This document shows, piece by piece, positions 1 through 5,447 of a stretch of DNA of 6,065 nucleotides (position 1 is the first letter of the stretch; each line of letters begins with the position of its first letter). The notes beneath the pieces are model-generated. The model was given only the letters and a program-made list of their open reading frames with translations. It was not told the DNA's origin and did no database searches. This stretch comes from Thermoleophilia bacterium. Lineage in GTDB: Bacteria > Actinomycetota > Thermoleophilia > Gaiellales > Gaiellaceae. The stretch covers positions 1 through 6,065 of the forward strand of contig JAOUEK010000140.1 in assembly GCA_029858755.1 (NCBI GenBank). Direction: 5' to 3'. The translations under genes and the position numbers were made by a program.

Positions 1-597
1 ACGTGGGTGCTCGGCGTGGACGGGGACGAGCTGTACGACCAACGCGGGCTCGTGGAGCTCAAGGCGCAGCTGCTGGGCGGAGCACACGCCGACGTGTTCC
101 GACTCAAAGGGCACGTACTCAACTCTGACGAGCTCGACCTCGAGGCGGGCACGGCGTCGGGGTACCTGGCCCCGCCCTCGCGGCCGGTTACCAAGCTCTT
201 CAACATGGCCGCCCTGGAGTCCTGGACCGGGTGTCTCGAGCGCCTCCACGGTGGAGAGCCCATGTTCAGGAGTGGTTACGACTGGGACTCGATGCGGTAC
301 CTCTCGGAAGAGAGGGATTGGGACGCCGACCCGCTTCGTCTCTTGCACGTCTGTTTCCTGCGTCGCTCGAGTGTCGAGGATCACGAACCCGGTCGCGGCC
401 GCCCGAGCCTCTGGGAAACGGGTGAGTTTCGTCGAGGGCTCGGTGGGCTCTTGAAGAAGCACCGCTACCTCCGGCACGTCGACCCGCGAATCCGCGAGTA
501 CAACAAGCAGGGCAGGAACTGGAAGGACGAGTGGTACCGGCGCGGTTCCCGTGTGACGATCGATGCAACTCCCTTCATCGGCGTACGCCCTCTGTGA
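1..597 (+). CDS. Glycosyltransferase family 2 (GT-A), 3' part, truncated at left edge
   Basis: The frame is open from base 1 and encodes 198 residues to a TGA at 595-597; the start lies outside the window. It is probably a cytoplasmic enzyme moving a sugar from a nucleotide-sugar donor to a growing glycan. The visible part begins TWVLGVDGDELYD, a hydrophobic strand running into a DGDE motif (residues 7-10), the DXD-type metal and nucleotide-sugar site of GT-A folds. The Rossmann-like nucleotide-binding half would therefore be upstream. Downstream it has SRPVTKLFNMAALESWTGC and a basic, aromatic C-terminus (NKQGRNWKDEWYRRG) but no membrane segment. The internal GTG at position 7 is an unlikely start because it would cut directly before the DXD strand. 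The stop overlaps the next gene's GTG start, indicating co-transcription and translational coupling. The GT2 assignment is good; donor, acceptor and linkage are unknown. Confidence 0.82.
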   Translation, partial: TWVLGVDGDELYDQRGLVELKAQLLGGAHADVFRLKGHVLNSDELDLEAGTASGYLAPPSRPVTKLFNMAALESWTGCLERLHGGEPMFRSGYDWDSMRYLSEERDWDADPLRLLHVCFLRRSSVEDHEPGRGRPSLWETGEFRRGLGGLLKKHRYLRHVDPRIREYNKQGRNWKDEWYRRGSRVTIDATPFIGVRPL

Positions 598-1429
598 TCA
601 GCATCATCGTCCCCAGGTACTCGTACCCAAGAGCGCTCGGGCTCGGCTTGCGCTCCTTGCTCGAGCAGCGGGAGCACGATTTCGAGGTGATCGTGACCGA
701 GGGCGGACGCGGGCGTGACACGCTGGAAGTCGTCGATTCGTGGCGTGCGCGGCCCGGCGATCGGCTGGCGCACGTGTACCAAGACGACACCGGCTTTCCC
801 CTCTCGCGCGCCCGGAACCGCGGTGCGCTCGCGTCGCGGGGCGAGTACTTGGCGTTCCTGCACGGCGACTGCGTCCCGCGCCGTCGCTTCGTTGACGCTC
901 TGCGCAAGGCGGCGACGCCGGCTGCTTCGCGGCGACCTACCGCTTCGAGATGTCACGCGGGCTGACGGAACAAGTGCTCGAGGGTGACGAGCCCGTGCAC
1001 CGGTTCGTTCTCGTTGCGTACGCTCGTCGTCGGCATGAGCTCGACGGGTACCCGAAGTGGCTGGCGCCCGGCGACCACCGGCGCGTCGGTCGTCACGTCG
1101 AGTTCGTGCTGCCCTACGAGAACTACGGCTTCCTGAGCATCGCGAGAGCCGACTTCGAGGCCGTCAACGGGTACGACATGCGCTACGAGGCGTGGGGTGG
1201 AGAGGACATCGACCTCGCGATGCGACTCAGGCACAACGGGCTTCGCTGCAGCTGGCCCGGTCCCAGCGCCACGCTCTTCCACCTCTGGCACCCGTCGCGC
1301 AAGCACGAGAAGCGGTACCTCTCGCTGCTCCGAGAATGTCGGGACCAGCGTCGCGTTGAGGCAATCGTCGGGTTCCGCGAGCTCGCGGCCGAGGAGCACG
1401 CGGGCGTGGCCGATTCCGAGAGCGTGTAG
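594..1429 (+). pseudogene. Frameshifted glycosyltransferase family 2 with GT7C-like C-terminal half
   Basis: Two reading frames together make one GT2 of about 278 residues. The 5' frame starts at GTG 594 (ISIIVPRYSYPRALG, a GT2 nucleotide-binding start), continues through SRARNRGALASRGEYLAFL and HGDCVP (residues 90-95, the DXD position) to about base 911, then drifts into unrelated sequence and stops at TGA 963-965. The other frame continues the protein from about base 914 as DAGCFAATYRFEMSRG, then NYGFLSIARADFEAVNGYD, WGGEDIDLAMRLRHNGLR (the catalytic ED region) and ATLFHLWHPSRK, ending at TAG 1427-1429. The ATG at 950 that opens the downstream frame lies inside conserved sequence, so it is probably not a real start. 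One lost base, or two gained, around 909-913 explains the break. Both halves are well conserved, so this is either a recent mutation or a sequencing/assembly error. The first DXD residue is His rather than the usual Asp. The GTG overlaps the upstream stop (GTGA). Confidence 0.85.
909..914 (+). other. Probable frameshift site in the GT2 gene
   Basis: The bases from 906 read AAG GCG GCG ACG in the 5' frame, whose protein quality collapses afterwards. Inserting one base after 912 gives AAG GCG GNC GAC GCC and restores RKA-(G/A)-DAGCF. The short GGCGGCG run makes loss of one G or C in a GC-rich repeat the simplest cause. There is no slippery heptamer of the X XXY YYZ type, so programmed -1 frameshifting is unlikely. 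The exact base cannot be fixed from this sequence alone. Confidence 0.7.
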
Positions 1430-1432
1430 CGT
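1427..1432 (+). promoter_or_regulatory. Possible -10 hexamer for a leaderless GT4 transcript
   Basis: TAGCGT matches the TANNNT -10 pattern and ends 7 nt before the GTG at 1440. Transcription would then begin at or next to the start codon. It overlaps the upstream stop codon (TAG 1427-1429), so part of the match is forced. No convincing -35 is seen, and no Shine-Dalgarno sequence precedes the start. The gene may instead simply be read through from upstream. Confidence 0.3.
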
Positions 1433-1439
1433 CGCCGGC

Positions 1440-2564
1440 GTGGACGAGCCGCCCTCCGATCCACGCGTGCTCTTCCTGTACCGCGACTCGGCTTTGCGGC
1501 GGGAGGGGCTTGCGTCGCCAGAGGGTGCTCCGGCGCGGTACTCGTTGTTCGGCCTCGACGAGTTGCGTGCCTCCGGAATGAACGCCCGACACAACCTCGT
1601 CCAGGAGTGTGCTCCCGGGAGGAGCGCACGCGGCGCTGCGTCGCTGACGAATCGCGCCCTCAGCGTAAGTGGTGGCTACGGCGGCGACTTCGCATCGGTG
1701 CTCGCCTGCCGCCGAGAGATCAGCGCCGCCGACCTCGTCCTCTCCACCGTCGACACGCTCGGGCTCCCACTCATGCTGCTGCAGCGCGCTCGCGTCATCG
1801 CGCGCACGCCCGTCGTCTACGTCAGCGTCGGCCTGCTCGACCGCATGTCGCGACTGCAGCGACCCGGGATGTTGCGGCGCTACCGGGAGGCGGTCGGTCT
1901 TGCACGCGCCGTGATCGCGTACGGGCACGCCGAGGCGGCAGAGCTTCGTGAGTGGCTCTCACCGTTGCCCTCCGCGCCTCCTGTCCATTTCGTTCCCTTC
2001 GGGGTCGACACGGAGGCGTTCGTCCCGCTCGACTTGGAGCCCGACGTCGACGTGGTTTCCGTCGGCGCCGACCCGAAGCGTGACCTGAGCATGCTGGCCC
2101 GGGTAGCGCGGGCAACGCCCTCCCTCTCGTATCGGGTAGTGGCGGCCCCAGGGCAGGGGGCGGAGCTGACAGACCTCGCAAACGCCGAGCTGCGGACGGG
2201 CGTGCCCTTTGCCAAGATCCCGCGCCTGCTCGGCTCGGGCCGCGTCGTGCTGCTCCCTGTCCGCGAGAACTCGTACTCGGGGGCGACGACGACGTTGCTA
2301 CAGGCGATGGCGATGGCGAAGCCGGTCGTCGTCAGCCGGACGTCGGCGATCTCGGAGGGCTACGCCCTCGTGGACGGCGAGACCTGCCGACTCGTCCCAC
2401 CGGGTGACACCGCGTCGCACGGGGCTGCGGTCCGGGAGCTGCTCAACGATCCCGCCGCGGCCGAGGAGCTCGGGCGCCGTGCACGAGCGCACGTCACCCG
2501 CGCGCTCGCCTGGGGAGCGTACGTCGACCGCGTACGAGCCGTGATCGTCGCGGCGGCTACGTGA
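1440..2564 (+). CDS. Glycosyltransferase family 4 (GT-B fold)
   Basis: This predicts a 374-residue GT-B glycosyltransferase, normal length for GT4, probably cytosolic and adding a sugar to a glycan. The N-terminal acceptor domain begins RVLFLYRDS (residues 9-17) and includes SAADLVLSTVDTLG and a VVYVSVGLLDR strand (125-134). The interdomain region has VHFVPFGVDTEAF (182-194), the typical hinge before the donor domain. The C-terminal domain has VVSVGADPKRD (205-215, phosphate-contact loop) and SYSGATTTLLQAMAMAKPVV (278-297), followed by LVDGETCRLVPPGD. In classical GT4 enzymes this last region carries E-x7-E; here Q288 sits at the second glutamate position. The frame is open further upstream to 1197, but that part is low-quality Arg/Ser/Thr-rich sequence overlapping the GT2 gene, so GTG 1440, 10 bases after the GT2 stop, was chosen. 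The 3' end overlaps the convergent oxygenase gene by 8 bases. Confidence 0.88.
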   Translation: MDEPPSDPRVLFLYRDSALRREGLASPEGAPARYSLFGLDELRASGMNARHNLVQECAPGRSARGAASLTNRALSVSGGYGGDFASVLACRREISAADLVLSTVDTLGLPLMLLQRARVIARTPVVYVSVGLLDRMSRLQRPGMLRRYREAVGLARAVIAYGHAEAAELREWLSPLPSAPPVHFVPFGVDTEAFVPLDLEPDVDVVSVGADPKRDLSMLARVARATPSLSYRVVAAPGQGAELTDLANAELRTGVPFAKIPRLLGSGRVVLLPVRENSYSGATTTLLQAMAMAKPVVVSRTSAISEGYALVDGETCRLVPPGDTASHGAAVRELLNDPAAAEELGRRARAHVTRALAWGAYVDRVRAVIVAAAT

Positions 2565-3507
2565 CGGCGAAGCGCTGCAGCGCGTCCAGCTCGTCGAGCG
2601 AGCCCGTGAAGCGGTAGCTCCGCTCCGTCAAGGACGCGAGCGATGCCGGCGAGGAGTACGTCCACGTGGCGAGCACGCGCGGGTCGCTGGTCGAGAGCCC
2701 CCCGCGATGGAAGCCGCTCGTGTTGCAGAAGACCATCGTCCCCGCGGGCCCGGTGAAGGTCTCTACCCACGAGTCCGGGACGCGCGCCGCGAGCTCGTCG
2801 TCGCCCGGGTAGTTGTCCCCGAGCGGCCGCCACGGCCACTCCCTCGCGTACGGCCCGCTCCCTGCGCTCCCGGGGACGTACTGGAACGGCCCCATCGCCG
2901 CGTCCACGTCGACGAGGTAGAGGAACGCCTTCAACAGGTGCCGGTCGTTGTAGTCGCGGTGCCAGCGCTGCGAGGACACGCGCGACGCATCCTGCGGTTG
3001 CGGAACCGAGTACCAGAGGTCGAAGTACTCGAGCTTCGACCAGAGGCGAAGGGAGGCGTTGGCGACATCGAGCATCCGTCGCGAGACACCGAGCCGCAAC
3101 CAGGGGTCGTCGAGCGCGACATCGACGCCGTAGCTGTAGCGGCGCACGACGAACTCCTTGCCCGCTCGCCGCCGCAGGGCGCCTTCGCCGCCTGTCGCCT
3201 CGGCCGCCAGGCCCTGCTCGGTGTGCTCCACGAACGACCGCGCCTCGCGGGCGAGCTCCTCCCACGTGGCCGGCTCGGGAAAGAGCTCCGCGAACGGCAC
3301 CACCGTGAAGCCGCTCGCGTCGACCGCGTCGACGATCTGCCGCTGGACGTCGTCGAGCGCCGGCGCGTCCTGCCGGAATCGGCTCCGGGCCTTCCGGTTC
3401 GAGCCGATTCGGTCATGGATGGCATACGTTGCGCGGATGCCACCGCGCTCGAGCGCGACGCCGACGCGCGGGATCCGCCTCAGGCGCGTTGGGTGCCGAT
3501 AGTGCAC
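2557..3507 (-). CDS. PhyH-like Fe(II)/2-oxoglutarate-dependent oxygenase
   Basis: This 316-residue protein looks like a phytanoyl-CoA dioxygenase (PhyH) family member. These are soluble enzymes that use Fe(II), O2 and 2-oxoglutarate, usually to hydroxylate an unactivated carbon. The iron facial triad is visible: HRD at H183/D185 within SSQRWHRDYNDRH, and the distal H267 within NTSGFHRGG. R277, ten residues after H267, is placed to bind the 2-oxoglutarate carboxylate. The core strands LLKAFLYLVDVDAAMGPFQY (191-210) and GPAGTMVFCNTSGFHRGG (253-270) are typical of the cupin-like fold. Length is usual for the family. The start is GTG (CAC at 3505-3507 on the plus strand), with no Shine-Dalgarno but a TANNNT hexamer 6 nt upstream. 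It is the only minus-strand gene here and diverges from the methyltransferase across 83 bases. The substrate is unknown; neighbours suggest a sugar or the glycan's aglycone. A non-haem oxygenase outside PhyH is less likely given the complete motif set. Confidence 0.9.
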   Translation of the reverse strand: MHYRHPTRLRRIPRVGVALERGGIRATYAIHDRIGSNRKARSRFRQDAPALDDVQRQIVDAVDASGFTVVPFAELFPEPATWEELAREARSFVEHTEQGLAAEATGGEGALRRRAGKEFVVRRYSYGVDVALDDPWLRLGVSRRMLDVANASLRLWSKLEYFDLWYSVPQPQDASRVSSQRWHRDYNDRHLLKAFLYLVDVDAAMGPFQYVPGSAGSGPYAREWPWRPLGDNYPGDDELAARVPDSWVETFTGPAGTMVFCNTSGFHRGGLSTSDPRVLATWTYSSPASLASLTERSYRFTGSLDELDALQRFAVT

Positions 3508-3513
3508 GCATTC

Positions 3514-3519
3514 AGGCTA
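3514..3519 (-). promoter_or_regulatory. Possible -10 hexamer for leaderless oxygenase transcript
   Basis: On the minus strand the sequence reads TAGCCT, then six bases, then the GTG start of the oxygenase gene. The TANNNT pattern and spacing fit a leaderless actinobacterial start. The absence of any purine-rich ribosome binding site before the GTG agrees with this. No clear TTGACA-like -35 is present 16-18 bases upstream. Confidence 0.42.
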
Positions 3520-3536
3520 CCGTGTCCCACGGTTCA

Positions 3537-3560
3537 GCGGAGCTGCAGAGTCCGCGACTC
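3537..3560. repeat. Two interleaved inverted repeats in the divergent promoter region
   Basis: GCGGA (3537-3541) pairs with TCCGC (3551-3555) across nine bases. GAGTC (3548-3552) pairs with GACTC (3556-3560) across CGC. Both lie near the middle of the 83-base gap between the divergent oxygenase and methyltransferase genes, upstream of both -10-like hexamers. That is where an operator shared by both genes would sit. Five-base arms are common by chance in GC-rich DNA, so this is only a candidate site. Confidence 0.25.
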
Positions 3561-3577
3561 CTCGCCGGACGGGGCCG

Positions 3578-3583
3578 TAGGAT
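3578..3583 (+). promoter_or_regulatory. Possible -10 hexamer for leaderless methyltransferase transcript
   Basis: TAGGAT lies 7 nt before the ATG at 3591. It fits TANNNT with the spacing expected for a leaderless transcript. The AGGAT part could alternatively act as a weak Shine-Dalgarno, which is the main competing reading. No strong -35 element is visible; the bases at the expected position read CGACTC. Confidence 0.42.
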
Positions 3584-3590
3584 CTGATCA

Positions 3591-4334
3591 ATGGTGAAGC
3601 GCGGAACGCCCAGGCATTTGTGGAGCGCAGTTCGCTGGCAGGTCCGGGGGCGACTCGACGAGGCGGCGTACCGGCGCGCCGGACGTCGTTTCTACGAGGG
3701 CGGGTCGTGGACACACACGACCTGGCTCGGCGAAAACGTGTTCAAGAACCCTCTCGATCTCTGGGTGATGCAGGAGATCGTCGTCGAGACGCGACCGCAG
3801 CTGGTAGTGGAGACCGGCACGTACCGTGGCGGGAGCGCGTTCTACTTCGCGACGCTGCTCGACCTGCTCGGGGAGGGTGAGGTGGTGTCGATCGATGTGC
3901 GCGACGTGGACTCCGAGTACCTCTACCCCGCACATCCGCGCGTCACGTACCTCGGGGGGCGCTCGTCCACAGACCCTGGCGTTTTGAGAGAGGTCGCCAG
4001 ACGCTCGGAGGGACGCCGGACGATGGTGCTGCTTGACTCCAACCACTCTCGCGACCACGTCGTGGCCGAGCTAAACGCGTACGCGCCGTTCGTGTCGCCG
4101 GGCGGCTATCTGATCGTTGAGGACTCGAACATCGGCGTCGTGCGTCGTGACCTGTTGCCCGGGCCCATGGAGGCGCTCCGAGCGTTCCTCGAGCAGACCC
4201 GCGACTTCGAGGTCGACCGAACGAGGGAGAAGCACCACATCACCTTCAACCCGTCCGGCTACCTCCGCCGGATCGACGCTGCGCCGTCGCGCCTTCCAAA
4301 GGAAGCTGTGCCTGCTCCGGTCGCTGGCCGCTGA
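3591..4334 (+). CDS. CmcI / rhamnosyl O-methyltransferase-family SAM-dependent methyltransferase
   Basis: This 247-residue class I methyltransferase resembles the family containing cephalosporin hydroxylase-associated CmcI and mycobacterial rhamnosyl O-methyltransferases, which are typically Mg-dependent and methylate hydroxyls. The N-terminal helix region leads to WLGENVFKNPLDLWVMQEI (45-63), a family-typical lead-in. Motif I is VETGTYRGGSA (73-83), binding S-adenosylmethionine, with an acidic strand end SID (100-102). VLLDSNHSRDHVVAEL (146-161) and YLIVEDSNI (173-181) supply D149, H152 and D178, likely metal and active-site residues. The C-terminus has HHITFNPSGYLRRI (215-228), also characteristic. 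Length is normal for the family; the last 20 or so residues look non-conserved. It starts at ATG 3591, divergent from the oxygenase. The likely role is O-methylation of a sugar hydroxyl in the glycan made by the surrounding transferases; the exact acceptor is unknown. Family assignment is strong, substrate inferred. Confidence 0.9.
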   Translation: MVKRGTPRHLWSAVRWQVRGRLDEAAYRRAGRRFYEGGSWTHTTWLGENVFKNPLDLWVMQEIVVETRPQLVVETGTYRGGSAFYFATLLDLLGEGEVVSIDVRDVDSEYLYPAHPRVTYLGGRSSTDPGVLREVARRSEGRRTMVLLDSNHSRDHVVAELNAYAPFVSPGGYLIVEDSNIGVVRRDLLPGPMEALRAFLEQTRDFEVDRTREKHHITFNPSGYLRRIDAAPSRLPKEAVPAPVAGR

Positions 4335-4357
4335 CGTACCCGGCTCGCTGCCGAACG

Positions 4358-4367
4358 AGCGATCGCT
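4358..4367. repeat. 10-bp perfect palindrome AGCGATCGCT
   Basis: A perfect 10-base palindrome sits in the gap between the methyltransferase stop and the next glycosyltransferase. Next to it, GCTCG (4343-4347) can pair with CGAGC (4356-4360), using some of the same bases. No T-run follows, so it is not a recognisable intrinsic terminator. It may be a binding site for the proposed promoter at 4419, or chance. Confidence 0.2.
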
Positions 4368-4418
4368 GGGCGGAGTCCGTCAGTGACGCAAGAGTGGTTC
4401 CTTCCCGGCTCCAGCGTC

Positions 4419-4424
4419 TACGGT
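4419..4424 (+). promoter_or_regulatory. Possible -10 hexamer for a leaderless second GT4 transcript
   Basis: TACGGT is followed by six bases and then the in-frame GTG at 4431. This repeats the TANNNT-(6-7 nt)-start arrangement seen before other genes here, and it is the reason GTG 4431 is preferred over GTG 4383. If the true start is 4383 or 4524 the match is coincidental. No good -35 is seen (GGTTCC at the expected place). Confidence 0.35.
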
Positions 4425-4430
4425 TGCCTC

Positions 4431-5447
4431 GTGCCGCTGGATCAAGCACCGCGTGCCGCTCTCGTCCGCGCCCGTGCTGCGGGCCGTCGTGCCGCCACAC
4501 TCGTCTGCACCGAGGTCGATCTCGTGCGCGCCCGGAGGGGTGCTGCCGACTTTGCGGTCTTCCACGAGCTCGTGCCGCCACCCACTGGCGGTGGCCACCA
4601 GTTCGTCCGCGCCCTGGTCGGCGAGCTCGAGCGCCGCGGCTTCGCCGTCGAGCTCAACCGCATCTCTGGCGGCACGCCCGTGTGCCTCTTCAACTCGTTC
4701 AACTTCGACCTCCGCCGGCTGCGTCGCTTCGCACGGGCGGGCTGCCGCATGGTGCATCGGGTCGACGGCCCGATCGGCGCCTACCGCGGCTACGACGACG
4801 GCACCGACCGGCGCGTGGCGGCGATCAACGCCGAGCTCGCCGCCGCGACGGTGCTCCAGTCGCGCTACAGCCTCGAGCGGCACCACGAGCTCGGCTACGA
4901 GCTCCGCGACCCGATCGTGATCGGGAATGCACCCGACCCCGCGCTGTTCCACCCGCCGTCGGGCGAGCGGGAGCCGCTCGACGGGCGTCCGCTGCGCCTC
5001 GTCGCGACGAGCTGGTCGGACAACCGGCGCAAGGGCTTCGACGCGCTCGAGGCGCTCGACCGGACGCTCGACCCCGAGCGCGTCGAGCTGACATTCGTGG
5101 GGCGCTCGCCGGTCCGGTTCGACCGCATTCGCATGCTGCCTCCGGTGCCGTCGACCGAGCTCGCCGAGCTGTTGCGGCGCCACGACGCCTACCTCGCCGC
5201 GAGCCTCGACGACCCGTGCTCGAACGCGCTGCTCGAGGCGCTCGCGTGCGAGCTGCCCGCGGTCTACCGACGGAGCGGCGGTCACCCGGAGCTGGTCGGC
5301 GAGGCGGGCGTGGCGTTCGACGAGCCCGAGGAGCTCCCCGCTGCGATCGAGTGCCTCGCCGCCGGCCTCGAGGGCTACCGGGCCGCGATCCGCGTGCCGG
5401 CGCTTGCGGACGTCGCCGACCGCTACCTCGAGGTGCTGCGGGCGTGA
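4431..5447 (+). CDS. Glycosyltransferase family 4 (GT-B fold)
   Basis: This predicts a 338-residue retaining-type GT4 glycosyltransferase. After a basic N-terminal stretch, the first recognisable strand is DFAVFHELVPPPTGGGHQFV (40-59), the glycine-rich loop of the acceptor domain. VCLFNSFNFD (84-93) and CRMVHRVDGPIGAYRGYDDG (105-124) follow, then TVLQSRYSLERH (140-151), as in the N-terminal domain of GT4. The hinge is VIGNAPDPALFHP (163-175). The donor domain has LVATSWSDNRRKGFD (190-204), ELTFVGRSP and DPCSNALLEALACELPAVY (261-279), with GGHPELVGEAGVAFD closing it. In the E-x7-E site the first acid is D261 and the second E269. The start is uncertain: GTG 4383 (354 aa), GTG 4431 (preferred for its -10-like hexamer) and GTG 4524 (307 aa, just before the first strand, preceded by GAGG) are all in frame. 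Its stop overlaps the next gene's GTG. Donor and acceptor are unknown. Confidence 0.85.
   Translation: MPLDQAPRAALVRARAAGRRAATLVCTEVDLVRARRGAADFAVFHELVPPPTGGGHQFVRALVGELERRGFAVELNRISGGTPVCLFNSFNFDLRRLRRFARAGCRMVHRVDGPIGAYRGYDDGTDRRVAAINAELAAATVLQSRYSLERHHELGYELRDPIVIGNAPDPALFHPPSGEREPLDGRPLRLVATSWSDNRRKGFDALEALDRTLDPERVELTFVGRSPVRFDRIRMLPPVPSTELAELLRRHDAYLAASLDDPCSNALLEALACELPAVYRRSGGHPELVGEAGVAFDEPEELPAAIECLAAGLEGYRAAIRVPALADVADRYLEVLRA

Noticed and set aside
531..593. Earlier start (531) for the GT2 gene
   Set aside because: It would add 21 residues overlapping the upstream gene; the GT2 fold begins exactly at GTG 594 (ISIIVP), which forms a GTGA coupling junction.
894..920. Programmed -1 frameshifting in the GT2 gene
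   Set aside because: There is no slippery heptamer and no clear downstream stem-loop; GT2 enzymes are not known to use recoding. Mutation or sequence error is simpler.
1197..1439. Upstream extension of the first GT4 reading frame
   Set aside because: The extra 81 residues are low-complexity Arg/Ser/Thr sequence overlapping the conserved ED region of the GT2 gene in another frame; the GT4 fold begins right after GTG 1440.
953..1594. Minus-strand open frame (213 codons) across the GT2/GT4 junction
   Set aside because: It spans two well-supported plus-strand genes and shows no recognisable domain.
2707..3597. Long plus-strand open frame (296 codons) opposite the oxygenase
   Set aside because: Its translation is Arg/Val/Pro-rich without motifs, while the minus strand shows a full Fe/2OG site. 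It is a shadow frame.
4335..4382. Intrinsic terminator after the methyltransferase
   Set aside because: Only a 5-bp stem (GCTCG/CGAGC) and a 10-bp palindrome are present and no T-run follows.
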